A stretch of DNA of 64,000 bases, from assembly GCA_017435385.1 (NCBI GenBank), contig JAFSFB010000009.1, positions 62,001 to 126,000 of the forward strand, written 5' to 3'. Positions 7,579 to 16,239 of the stretch are shown piece by piece (position 1 is the first letter of the stretch; each line of letters starts with the position of its first letter). The position numbers and the translations under genes are program-made. The stretch comes from Clostridia bacterium (GTDB taxonomy: Bacteria; Bacillota; Clostridia; Oscillospirales; Acutalibacteraceae). The notes under the pieces are model-generated. The model had not been told where the DNA came from, ran no database searches, and worked only from the letters and a program-made list of their open reading frames with translations.

Positions 7579-9510
7579 GTGAAGAACATCTATTTCGTTC
7601 AGGCAAATAATGTTTACGGTAACGAACGCAGATCCGTCTATATTCCCTATGCCTCGGGCTGCATTGCCGCCTATGCTTTTGACGACGAAAAGATCCGTTC
7701 CGAATGCAGACTTGCAGGCTTTGTTTATACCCATGAGCTTATTGCTCAAGCGGTCGAAAAGCTTGCCGATCCGTTCATCGTTGCGTTTTCCTGCGCTGTC
7801 TGGAACTATGAATATAACAAGGCTCTCGCAAAAGCAGTCAAAGAAAAATATCCCGACTGCGTGACCGTTTTCGGCGGACATAATGTTCTGCGTGATTTCG
7901 GCACTCTCGAGGAATGCCCCGAGGCCGACTTCGTAATCTACCGTGAGGGCGAAGAAGCCTTCCGTGAGCTTGTTCTCTGCCTGCTCGAAAACAAGTCACC
8001 CGAAAGCGTTGCGAGCATCGCATTCAGAAAAGACGGCTCATATTTCAAAACCGAAGAAAAAAGCTTTTGCCTGAGCGAATATCCGTCACCTTACCTTAAC
8101 GGCATCTTCGATTCGATTGCCGACGGCAAGACAAACTTCTCTGCAATCCTCGAAACCAACCGAGGCTGTCCCTTCAAATGCGCATTCTGCGATTGGGGAA
8201 CGCTCGGAAGCCGTGTGCGGCTTTTTCCATTGGATAGAATCAAGGCGGAAATCGACTGGATCTCTGCTCACGGAATCGAATATGTCTACTGCGCCGACGG
8301 AAACTTCGGTCTTTTCGACCGTGACGAAGAAATCGCTGAATATATAATTTCATCAAAAAAATCGACGGGATATCCTAAAAATTTCAGGGTATGCTTCACC
8401 AAAAACCGAACCGAATTTGTCAAAAAAATATGCATGCGCTTCAACGAATTCGGGCTCGACAAAGCTCAGACTCTGTCCTTCCAGACCCTGTCGGATGCCG
8501 CACTCGAAAACATCGGAAGAAAAAACATCTCTCTCAGTCATTTCCGTGAGCTTATGAACGAATACAGCCGATGCGGGATCTCAACCTCATCTGAGCTGAT
8601 CTTAGGCCTTGCGGGAGAAACGAGAGAAAGCTTCACCAAGGGAATATGCGACCTTCTTGAATACGGTCAGCACAAGGCGATTCAGGTCTACACCTGCGAC
8701 CTTCTCCCGAATTCCGAAATGGGTTCTCCCGAATACATCAGAAAATTCGGCATCGAAACTGTCCGGACTCCGTTCTTTCAGGCTCATTGCAAAGCATCGG
8801 AAAAGCATGAAATTCAGGAATATAACACAGCCGTTATCAAAACCGATTCACTCAGCACCCGTGACTGGATTGACTGCGTTGCGTTCGCCTGTCTGATTCA
8901 GGCATTCCATAACATCGGCTTTTTCCGCACCGTTACGCTCTTCCTCAGAAACGGACTCGGCATAAGCTATTATGAAATCTATTCGCTTATTGCGGAATAC
9001 TCTGAAAAGAACAAAGCCTCCGCTTGCGGCAAAGTTTATTCGCTGATAACCGAATTTGCCAAGGGCATGACTCAGGGCAAAAATGCATGGGCTGTCGCCT
9101 GCGATTCACTCGGAGATATCTGCTGGCAGTTTGACGAGATTTATTTCCTGAAGGCTCTCGAAAACGCCGACAGGATATACGAGGAGCTTGAAAAGCTCTT
9201 TTCGGAAAAATACGGCTCATCCGATGAGCTTTCAGCCGCATTCGATTATCAGAAAAAGATCCTCAAACGCACAAGCACGGGCGGAGAAATAACAATCTCC
9301 TCCGAATATGATTTTTATACCTATTGCAAAAATATTTACGACGGATGCACCTCCCCTCTCAAAAAGAAGAAAACGGTTATCAGGGTAACGGACAACGATC
9401 CCTGCACCTCGCTTTTTGACTATGCCTGCTCCGTCGTATGGTACGGCAGAAATCAGTCTGCAGCGCTCTACACCTCGGACTGCTATTCACCGGAATTAAT
9501 TACAGAATGA
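7579..9510 (+). CDS. Cobalamin-binding-type radical SAM protein, paralogue 1
   Basis: 643 aa. Layout: an N-terminal alpha/beta domain (1-150) with the pattern of B12-binding domains (VTVFGGH at 95-101, YREGEEAF at 121-128; no classic DxHxxG), a radical SAM barrel with RGCPFKCAFCDWG (Cys197, 201, 204 for the [4Fe-4S] cluster) followed by a CADGNFG segment, and a C-terminal domain of about 230 aa shared by all six paralogues, ending in a WYGRN-type motif. The start is the GTG at 7579: AAAGGAG lies 9 bases upstream, and MKNIYFVQ matches the starts of paralogues 3 and 6. Family knowledge says such class B enzymes often methylate unactivated carbons or rearrange carbon skeletons. The substrate here is unknown; context suggests a glycan or lipid-linked sugar. 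Stop overlaps the next gene region. Confidence 0.88.
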   Translation: MKNIYFVQANNVYGNERRSVYIPYASGCIAAYAFDDEKIRSECRLAGFVYTHELIAQAVEKLADPFIVAFSCAVWNYEYNKALAKAVKEKYPDCVTVFGGHNVLRDFGTLEECPEADFVIYREGEEAFRELVLCLLENKSPESVASIAFRKDGSYFKTEEKSFCLSEYPSPYLNGIFDSIADGKTNFSAILETNRGCPFKCAFCDWGTLGSRVRLFPLDRIKAEIDWISAHGIEYVYCADGNFGLFDRDEEIAEYIISSKKSTGYPKNFRVCFTKNRTEFVKKICMRFNEFGLDKAQTLSFQTLSDAALENIGRKNISLSHFRELMNEYSRCGISTSSELILGLAGETRESFTKGICDLLEYGQHKAIQVYTCDLLPNSEMGSPEYIRKFGIETVRTPFFQAHCKASEKHEIQEYNTAVIKTDSLSTRDWIDCVAFACLIQAFHNIGFFRTVTLFLRNGLGISYYEIYSLIAEYSEKNKASACGKVYSLITEFAKGMTQGKNAWAVACDSLGDICWQFDEIYFLKALENADRIYEELEKLFSEKYGSSDELSAAFDYQKKILKRTSTGGEITISSEYDFYTYCKNIYDGCTSPLKKKKTVIRVTDNDPCTSLFDYACSVVWYGRNQSAALYTSDCYSPELITE

Positions 9511-9521
9511 AGGGATGTGTT

Positions 9522-11447
9522 TTGCCTGTGAAGAAAAATGTCTATTTCGTTCAGGTTGACGTGTCATCGGGCAAAGATTCCAGAGTTGTTTATCTGCCGT
9601 ATACGGCAGGCGTTATCATCGCAAATGCTTTCTGCAACGCAAAAGTCACAGCTTCGTATGAATTCAAGGATTTTATTTTCATAAGAAAGAATATCGAAGA
9701 TGTCGTCAGCGAAATGGAAGACCCCGCCGTTGTCGGTTTCTCCAATTATTGCTGGAACACCGAATATAACCTTGCTCTTGCAAAAGAGATCAAGAAAGCT
9801 TATCCCGACTGTGTAACCGTTTTTGGCGGTCATAATATTCCGCAGACCACGGCTTTCCTTGAAAAATATGAGCAGACAGATTTTCTCTGCTTCGGTGAAG
9901 GCGAGGTCACCTTCGGCAACCTCCTTGCCGCCCTTGCCGACGGAAGCGTTGAGGATACAGCGAATATCGCTTACAGAAAAGACGGCAGATGCTTCCTGAG
10001 CGAAACGAGATCGATCTGCAAAAACGATTATGCTTCTCCGTATCTTGACGGATGGTTCGATAAGGTTCTTGAAAAATATCCGCACATCGAATTCAACACC
10101 ATTCTTGAAACATCAAGGGGCTGCCCGAATTCCTGCGCATATTGCGATTGGGGACCGCTTAAAGAAAGAACCCGATTTTTCCCTCTCGAAAAAGTTCTCG
10201 CAGAAATCGATTGGATCGGCAGAAACGGAATCCGCTTTGTCTGGGGTGCCGATGCAAACTTCGGTATCGGCAAAAACGATCTTGACATCGCAGATGCTCT
10301 TGTTGCCGCAAAAGAAAAATACGGCTATCCCGAACGAGTCCGCATCAACTATTCCAAGGGCAATTCCGAGCGGGTGCGTGAAATCGTGCGCCGTTTCAAC
10401 CGCAAGGGTATCGATCGGGAGGGTGCAACCCTCTCTCTCCAGAGTCTTTCGCCCGTTGTTCTCGAAAACATCGGCAGAAAAAACATGTCCCTTGAGCGTC
10501 TGAGTGAGCATTTCAGCGTTTACCACGAAGAAGGTCTGCAGGTCTATTCCGAGCTTATTCTCGGTCTCCCCGGCGAAACCTATGACAGCTTCGTTGACGG
10601 CATCTGCAAGCTTTTTGAGATCGGACAGCATTTCATTTTTGAGGTCTATCATTGCATCGTGCTTCCCAACTCTCTTCTCGGTCAGCCCGAATATATGGAA
10701 AAGCACGGAATTAAAACCTCACGCTGCGAAATAGTCCGTTTTCACTGTACCGCCGATGCATACTACATTCCCGAAAAAATCGATATCATAACCGAAACAG
10801 CAACGATGCCGTGTTCCGATTGGCAGAAAAGCTCTCTTTTCGCCGCATTCACTCAGGCAATGCATGCCTGCGGACTTCTCCGCTGCTTCTCGGTTTATGC
10901 GTTTAACGAGCTCGGAATCGGCTACAGAAGCTTTTACGAGGGAGCCATGAAATATATCGAATCGGGTGCCGCTCCCTACACAAACTCTCTCTATCAGAAT
11001 GTCAAAAGCTCCTTTGCGGAGCTTGCAAAGGGCATCAATCCGAGATTTTATGCTCCCCATGTCGGCAACCTCGTATGGGACCATTATGAATATATGTTTC
11101 TTGATATCAGCGCAAATCCCGATAAATTCTATTCGGAGATGATGCCTTATCTGCGCACCGTTATCAAAGACGAAAGCATTCTTTCTCAGCTTGCCGACTA
11201 TCAGAAAGCAATCCTCAGAAGACCGAATGAAGAAAAATCCGAATGCGAGAGCGAATATAATTTCCATGATTATTTCAGCGGCATTTATGTCGGCAGGCAT
11301 CCGACTCTCGAAAAGGGTCGATTCAGAACGGTTTTCACCGATTCCAACCCTGTCAACAGCTGGGAAGGCTTCGGAAAGTTCGTTGTCTGGTACGGAAAAA
11401 TGGGCAGCAAGTCCTATAAGAATTCAGTTGAAGTTATCAAAAACTGA
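9522..11447 (+). CDS. Cobalamin-binding-type radical SAM protein, paralogue 2
   Basis: About 641 aa. Same architecture as paralogue 1: FGGHNI and FGEGEVTF in the N-terminal domain, RGCPNSCAYCDWG cluster motif near residue 200, GADANFG, LSLQSLSP and NIGRKNMS in the barrel, SELILGLPGETYDSF, and the shared C-terminal domain ending VVWYGKMG. The start is uncertain: ATG 9507 overlaps the previous stop, TTG 9522 has AAGGGA 6 bases upstream and gives a start aligned with the other paralogues, and GTG 9528 is also possible. Almost certainly translated from the same mRNA as paralogue 1. Followed by a strong terminator shared with the convergent operon. Confidence 0.87.
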   Translation: MPVKKNVYFVQVDVSSGKDSRVVYLPYTAGVIIANAFCNAKVTASYEFKDFIFIRKNIEDVVSEMEDPAVVGFSNYCWNTEYNLALAKEIKKAYPDCVTVFGGHNIPQTTAFLEKYEQTDFLCFGEGEVTFGNLLAALADGSVEDTANIAYRKDGRCFLSETRSICKNDYASPYLDGWFDKVLEKYPHIEFNTILETSRGCPNSCAYCDWGPLKERTRFFPLEKVLAEIDWIGRNGIRFVWGADANFGIGKNDLDIADALVAAKEKYGYPERVRINYSKGNSERVREIVRRFNRKGIDREGATLSLQSLSPVVLENIGRKNMSLERLSEHFSVYHEEGLQVYSELILGLPGETYDSFVDGICKLFEIGQHFIFEVYHCIVLPNSLLGQPEYMEKHGIKTSRCEIVRFHCTADAYYIPEKIDIITETATMPCSDWQKSSLFAAFTQAMHACGLLRCFSVYAFNELGIGYRSFYEGAMKYIESGAAPYTNSLYQNVKSSFAELAKGINPRFYAPHVGNLVWDHYEYMFLDISANPDKFYSEMMPYLRTVIKDESILSQLADYQKAILRRPNEEKSECESEYNFHDYFSGIYVGRHPTLEKGRFRTVFTDSNPVNSWEGFGKFVVWYGKMGSKSYKNSVEVIKN

Positions 11448-11462
11448 CCTAAAACAAGCAAA

Positions 11463-11490
11463 AGCCTCACGCCGACAACAGCGTGAGGCT
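11463..11490. terminator. Bidirectional terminator between convergent operons
   Basis: Perfect 10-bp stem AGCCTCACGC / GCGTGAGGCT with an 8-base loop. T-rich tract ATTTTATTTTTT on the plus side and TTTTGC on the minus side, so it can end both the plus-strand radical SAM pair and the long minus-strand operon. Confidence 0.9.
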
Positions 11491-11494
11491 GATT

Positions 11495-12226
11495 TTATTT
11501 TTTCAGAATCTTTTCCTTTGGCATAAATCTTATGTGCAGTGCGGTTTTCAGATATAGCGGAATCTGAAGAGCGGAATTGTTTGCCTTTCCCTGCTTGCGT
11601 GAATGGCAGTCCGTCGGGAGCTCCTTGATCTTGCAGCCGAGCCGAACGGGCTTTAACACCATTTCAATAAAAATCGGAAAACCCGTTTCCTCAAAATTGA
11701 TTTTTCTGAGCAGGTCTGCGGAAATGATCTGAAACGGTATGGTGAAATCCGTCAGATCGCTTGAATAAAGAACTGCAAGAAACTTCTGCGAGAAGAAATT
11801 GAGAAGCTTTCTGAATTTGTTATAGCCCTCAAACTCACTTCCGCCAAGCCATCTCGACGCCGAAAAGATCGTGTCGGGTTCTTTTTTTGCGCATTTTATC
11901 ATCTGAGGGATCAGATCAAGGTCAAGAGCCATGTCCGAATCAACGGTTATAACATGCGAACCCTCCGCCATATCGAACGCCTCGGTCAGAAATCCGAGCT
12001 TAGGTCTTTTCTGAAGAAAGATATGAACGGGCACATCGCTTTTCATCGTTACAAGCTCATTGATAACCCCGAAGCATTCCTCTGTTACACGATCGGGGTA
12101 GCCGATGATTATTTCCTTCAGATCCGAGTGGTCGCAGTTTTCGAGAATATAGTTCACGGTATACCGAAGGGAATCCGTTTCCGTGACGGCTCCCGTCACT
12201 ATCGAAACGCCCGTGAATTCATTCAT
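11495..12226 (-). CDS. Family 2 glycosyltransferase
   Basis: 243 aa. GT-A fold glycosyltransferase: GVSIVTGAVTETDSL start strand, donor-binding IIIGYPD, and the metal-binding DSDMALD near residue 93 (DxD). The central ASRWLGGSEFEGYNKF and later FTIPFQIISADLLRK, GFPIFIEM resemble the dolichol-phosphate mannosyltransferase/undecaprenyl sugar transferase type, but no membrane segment is present, so it is probably cytoplasmic or peripherally membrane-bound. It is the last gene of the minus-strand operon, 13 bases after paralogue 3, and is the natural candidate to transfer the sugar made by the heptose enzymes. Confidence 0.88.
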   Translation of the reverse strand: MNEFTGVSIVTGAVTETDSLRYTVNYILENCDHSDLKEIIIGYPDRVTEECFGVINELVTMKSDVPVHIFLQKRPKLGFLTEAFDMAEGSHVITVDSDMALDLDLIPQMIKCAKKEPDTIFSASRWLGGSEFEGYNKFRKLLNFFSQKFLAVLYSSDLTDFTIPFQIISADLLRKINFEETGFPIFIEMVLKPVRLGCKIKELPTDCHSRKQGKANNSALQIPLYLKTALHIRFMPKEKILKK

Positions 12227-12239
12227 TAAAACGCACTCC

Positions 12240-14165
12240 TTAAATATATTCTACACTCAGACCGGGGTTGAGCGTAATTCCGTTGCTGCCAAACCAGACC
12301 GCTTCAAGAGCATATTCCTTCCAGTTGGTTCTGTGAACCTCATTGTTCACGCTGATTCTGTTTCTCTTTTTTTCAAGCGGCTTGGGATCTCCCGAAAGAG
12401 CGCTTGTAAAATACTTCGCCCAGTCATATTCAAACTCAACCGAATAATTATTCTTGAACGGAAGCTTCAGAACGGTTTTCTGGAATTCAAGCAATTCCTC
12501 GAGAATATCGTCCTCAACCCCAAGATATCTGAGCGAAGGCTTGATCTCCCAATAAAACTCATCAATGCGGTAGATCGTTGCAAGGTGTGCCGCTTTTTTA
12601 GGCACCCAGGTTATATCACCGAAAATGGGATTGGAATAGAGCTCTATCGGCTTTTCTTCCGATATCGCCTTATAATAGTTATAGAGGAAATCGTATGCGG
12701 GTCTGAGAACCGATTCGATGTTCTTTTTTGCATAACGGATAACCATGTTGTAAATTTCATCGTACGGGATGCCTTTTTCGTTATGAAGATATACCGCAAT
12801 ATATTTCATGATTCCGTGATGGTGCAAAGACTCCTCCATGCACGCAAAAACATTGCAGGCGATCCAATCCTCCGTGCTCAGAGTGTTTGTTCCGATAACA
12901 TAGACGGTTTTTTCTTTAACCTCATCATCGACCTCGCTGTGAGCAGTCAGAGCTTCAATTTCAGCTGTTCTGATCCCGTGCTTCTTCATATATTCGGGCT
13001 GAGCCATGGGCGAATTGGGAAGAAGCTCGCAGTTATAGGTGGTAATCAGTCTGTGCTGACCCGCATCGAGAAGCATTCCTATGCCCTTGCAGAAGCTCTC
13101 ATAGGTTTCGCCGGGCAATCCGGTTATGATCTCCGAATAGGTGGTTATGCCCTCTTTTCTGTAAAGAGAAAGAAGCTCGCTGAACTTATCCATGCTCATA
13201 TTCCGTCTGCCGATGTTTTCAAGAACAACGGGAGAAAGGCTCTGGAAGGAAAGCGTTGCGCCCTCCTTGCTCATGCCGTATTTTTCGAGCTTACAGCTTA
13301 TCTCAAAAACTCTCTCGGGCTTATCCATGGCATAATTGATGCGAAGCCTTTCGGGACAGCCTGTCTTCTCTCTCTTGTCAATAAGATAATCGACAATATC
13401 CATATCCCTCTCAGCCGCACCGAAATTGGAATCCGCACCCCATATAAACTTGACTCCGTGGTCGCTCATCCAGTCGATCTCGGCAAAAATTCTTTCCGTC
13501 GGGAAGAATCTGATTTTAGAGCTGTTGCAGCCCCAGTCGCAATAGGCGCAGCTTCTCGGACAGCCTCGGGAGGTTTCGAGAATCGCATCAAGCTGCATTT
13601 CGGGGTTTTCTTCAAAAATGCTGTCAAACCAGCCGTTGAGATACGGCGACGGATAATCGGTCCTGCAAAGAATCTCTGTAGGAGTCTTTCTGAAGCCGTT
13701 TTCCCCGTCACGGTAAGAAATGTTGGAGATCTTTGAAAAATCCTTTTCTTCCTTGCAGAATTCAAGCAAAAGAGCCTTGAAAGCTTCTTCTCCCTCGCCG
13801 TGAATAAGATAGTCTATGAAGGGATATTTCTCGAGAAACGAATTATCGGGCGGAACATTATGTCCGCCGAAAATAACAACGCAGTCAGGAAAAGCCTTTT
13901 TAACCTTTTCCGCAAGAACAAGGTTATACTGCGTGTTCCAGATATAATTTGAAAAACCGATGACTGCAGGGGCTTCAAGACTCTGCACCGCCTCATCGGT
14001 TTTTTCTCTTGTAAAGATGAACCTCTTGAAGCTGTAATTGCTCTTCACCCGTTCATCCTCAAACGCATATGCCGCAAGAAGGCCGACCGCATACGGAAGA
14101 TACGCCGCTTTAAAGCCTCTGCCTACATAGGTATTTGATGCCTGCACCAAATACAAATTTCTCAT
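12240..14165 (-). CDS. Cobalamin-binding-type radical SAM protein, paralogue 3
   Basis: 641 aa. N-terminal domain with VIFGGHNVPPDNSF and IHGEGEEAF, cluster motif RGCPRSCAYCDWG near residue 200, then FIWGADSNFG, SFQSLSPVVLENIGRRNMS, and SEIITGLPGETYESF. C-terminal shared domain contains NVFACMEESLHHHG and ends AVWFGSNG. The start is the internal ATG at 14165 because AAGAGGT is 6 bases upstream; the extra 7 residues upstream have no ribosome site. It is preceded by a 144-base gap, the longest inside this operon, that is very AT-rich and may hold a secondary promoter. Barrel motifs are closest by eye to paralogue 2 (GADxNFG, SLSPVVLENIGRKNMS). Confidence 0.88.
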   Translation of the reverse strand: MRNLYLVQASNTYVGRGFKAAYLPYAVGLLAAYAFEDERVKSNYSFKRFIFTREKTDEAVQSLEAPAVIGFSNYIWNTQYNLVLAEKVKKAFPDCVVIFGGHNVPPDNSFLEKYPFIDYLIHGEGEEAFKALLLEFCKEEKDFSKISNISYRDGENGFRKTPTEILCRTDYPSPYLNGWFDSIFEENPEMQLDAILETSRGCPRSCAYCDWGCNSSKIRFFPTERIFAEIDWMSDHGVKFIWGADSNFGAAERDMDIVDYLIDKREKTGCPERLRINYAMDKPERVFEISCKLEKYGMSKEGATLSFQSLSPVVLENIGRRNMSMDKFSELLSLYRKEGITTYSEIITGLPGETYESFCKGIGMLLDAGQHRLITTYNCELLPNSPMAQPEYMKKHGIRTAEIEALTAHSEVDDEVKEKTVYVIGTNTLSTEDWIACNVFACMEESLHHHGIMKYIAVYLHNEKGIPYDEIYNMVIRYAKKNIESVLRPAYDFLYNYYKAISEEKPIELYSNPIFGDITWVPKKAAHLATIYRIDEFYWEIKPSLRYLGVEDDILEELLEFQKTVLKLPFKNNYSVEFEYDWAKYFTSALSGDPKPLEKKRNRISVNNEVHRTNWKEYALEAVWFGSNGITLNPGLSVEYI

Positions 14166-14309
14166 TATGTTACCTCTTACCCTCAATAAAATCAGACAAA
14201 AACAATATAATGTCTGTTTTTTATTTTAATACCATTAAAGAAAATAATCAATAGTATTTTTCGATTTTGAACATATAGAGAAACAAGTGTATATTTTTAC
14301 AGCATCAAA

Positions 14310-16238
14310 TCAGTTTGCATATTCAATTTTAATATTTTCTCTGCCGTTTGTGCAGATCGTTGCGCTTCGTCTTTTTCCGAACCAGATAATCTCTCTTGCA
14401 TATTCAGCCCAATCGGAGATCTTCTTTTCGAGCTGTATCGTAAGCTCCGTTCTGACCTTTTTCAAAGGCTGATATTCATCATCATATATTCCCTGAAAAT
14501 AGCTGTAGAAATCATATTCCGTCGAAATGCTGACGGTTTCCGTTTCGGGTAAGCGAAGAACGGATTTCTGATATTTCAGAAGCTCACCGTAAATCTCATC
14601 GTCAACGCCGAGCGACTCGATGAAAGGAGCGATATCCTGCCAGAAAACCTCTCTGTTGTAAATAAGGTCAAGGAAGATTCCCTCCTCGAAATACCATCCG
14701 ACCTTGCTGAAGATATCCTTCTGATAGCACCAGTCGGAAACCTCCGTATTTTCGGTCTTCCAACGGATCTCCTCAAAAAGCTTATATATATATTTCGATT
14801 CGTCGCTGAAAATATAATCAAGCAGACGGTTATAGAATTCATAATAGCTTATGCCGAGCTCGTGCCTTGCATAGATAGCAAAGCAGCGGAGCAGACCGAG
14901 ATGGTGGAAGCTCTGAAGGCAGACGGAAAACATGTTTGCCTTCACCCACATCTCCTTGCTCATATCCTTTGTTTCAACAACAACATCGTAATATTCCTGA
15001 ACGCCGTTGAAGTTTGCGGGATAATGTATTCCGTGAAGCGGCTGACGCTCCCAGCGGATTTTATATTTGTCGACCATTTCCCTGCTTGCTATCGGAGCAT
15101 TGCAGTAAACCTGACAGGTGTAGACGGTCATCGAATTATGCTGTCCGTTTTCAAGCAATCTGCAAAGCCCGTTGCAGAAGCTGTCATAGGTTTCTCCCGG
15201 CAAGCCGAGAATCAGCTCCGTATAGGTCGGAATTTTTTCCTCTGCGTATTTTGCGGTCAGCCCCGAATAATGCTCAAGAGTCAGATTCTTTCTTCCGATG
15301 TTTTCGAGAGTCTGCTCATCGAGCGACTGATATGCGAGCGTGACGCCTTTGTCAATTCCGCTGTGATTAAGGATCCTGCCGATCTCAAAAACGGTTTCGT
15401 CGCTGTTCTTGGCATAGCAGGGCTTGAACACCTGCGGATAACCGTTCTTCCGATTGACCTCCAGAACATATTCCGCCGTTTCGATATCACGCTTCTCGAT
15501 GCCGAAATTGGCATCGGCGCAATAGCAATAGGGTATTTTGTGCTCGGATATCCAATCGATATCCTTTTTGATCCTCTCCATCGGAAAGAGCCTTATCCTC
15601 TTTGTGAAGCACCAATCGCAGAAGGCGCAGGAATACGGACATCCCCTGTTTGTTTCGAGAGTTGCATGGAAAGTGATATCGGGATATCTTTCGAGAATGG
15701 GGTCAAAAATCTTCTCTGCATACGGCGACGGATATGAGGTTATGTCATAAACACGCTTCTTTTCTGTCGAAACGAAACCGCCGTTCTGCCTGAACGAAAT
15801 GTCGGGAATGTGCGAAAAACCGTTTCCGTCATTGACCGCTTTGAGAAGCATTGCAAAAGGCTCTTCGCCCTCAGAATGCATCAGAACATCAATGAATCCG
15901 TGCTTTTCGAGAAGAGAGGTATCGTCGGGAACATTGTGACCGCCGAAAACAATAATACACTCGGGATATTTTTCCTTTATCATCCGTGCAAGGCGCAGAT
16001 TATATTCCATGTTCCACACATAGCATGAAAAACCGACAACGGAGGGATCTTCAATTTTTGCAAAGGTTTCTCCGAGCTGATGTCGGATGCACAGAATATC
16101 CGAAAGCTCCCAGCTCTGCTTTATCTCGTCGTCGCTGAAAGCATATGCGGCAAGGCAGCCCGCAGCATACGGAAGATAGGCTATCGTTTTGCTGTAGGTT
16201 ACATTGATCTGAACAAGATACAGTTTCTTTCTGTCCAT
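14310..16238 (-). CDS. Cobalamin-binding-type radical SAM protein, paralogue 4
   Basis: 642 aa. FGGHNVPDDTSLL and HSEGEEPF in the N-terminal domain, cluster motif RGCPYSCAFCDWC near residue 200 (a fourth cysteine follows the DW), YCYCADANFG, AYQSLDEQTLENIGRKNLT, TELILGLPGETYDSF. The C-terminal domain has MFSVCLQSFHHLGLLRCFAIYA and ends IIWFGKRR. The true start is the ATG at 16238 (MDRKKLYLVQ), one base after the stop of paralogue 5, with GGAG 10 bases upstream; the longer open frame upstream lies inside paralogue 5. By eye it is closest to paralogue 6. Confidence 0.88.
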   Translation of the reverse strand: MDRKKLYLVQINVTYSKTIAYLPYAAGCLAAYAFSDDEIKQSWELSDILCIRHQLGETFAKIEDPSVVGFSCYVWNMEYNLRLARMIKEKYPECIIVFGGHNVPDDTSLLEKHGFIDVLMHSEGEEPFAMLLKAVNDGNGFSHIPDISFRQNGGFVSTEKKRVYDITSYPSPYAEKIFDPILERYPDITFHATLETNRGCPYSCAFCDWCFTKRIRLFPMERIKKDIDWISEHKIPYCYCADANFGIEKRDIETAEYVLEVNRKNGYPQVFKPCYAKNSDETVFEIGRILNHSGIDKGVTLAYQSLDEQTLENIGRKNLTLEHYSGLTAKYAEEKIPTYTELILGLPGETYDSFCNGLCRLLENGQHNSMTVYTCQVYCNAPIASREMVDKYKIRWERQPLHGIHYPANFNGVQEYYDVVVETKDMSKEMWVKANMFSVCLQSFHHLGLLRCFAIYARHELGISYYEFYNRLLDYIFSDESKYIYKLFEEIRWKTENTEVSDWCYQKDIFSKVGWYFEEGIFLDLIYNREVFWQDIAPFIESLGVDDEIYGELLKYQKSVLRLPETETVSISTEYDFYSYFQGIYDDEYQPLKKVRTELTIQLEKKISDWAEYAREIIWFGKRRSATICTNGRENIKIEYAN

Positions 16239-16239
16239 T

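Noticed and set aside
12183-13736. 517-codon open frame antisense to radical SAM paralogue 3
   Set aside because: Mirror frame of a real, motif-bearing gene; no ribosome site or promoter, and the protein lacks domain-like patterns. The same applies to the long antisense frames at 18579-19883 and 14862-15737.
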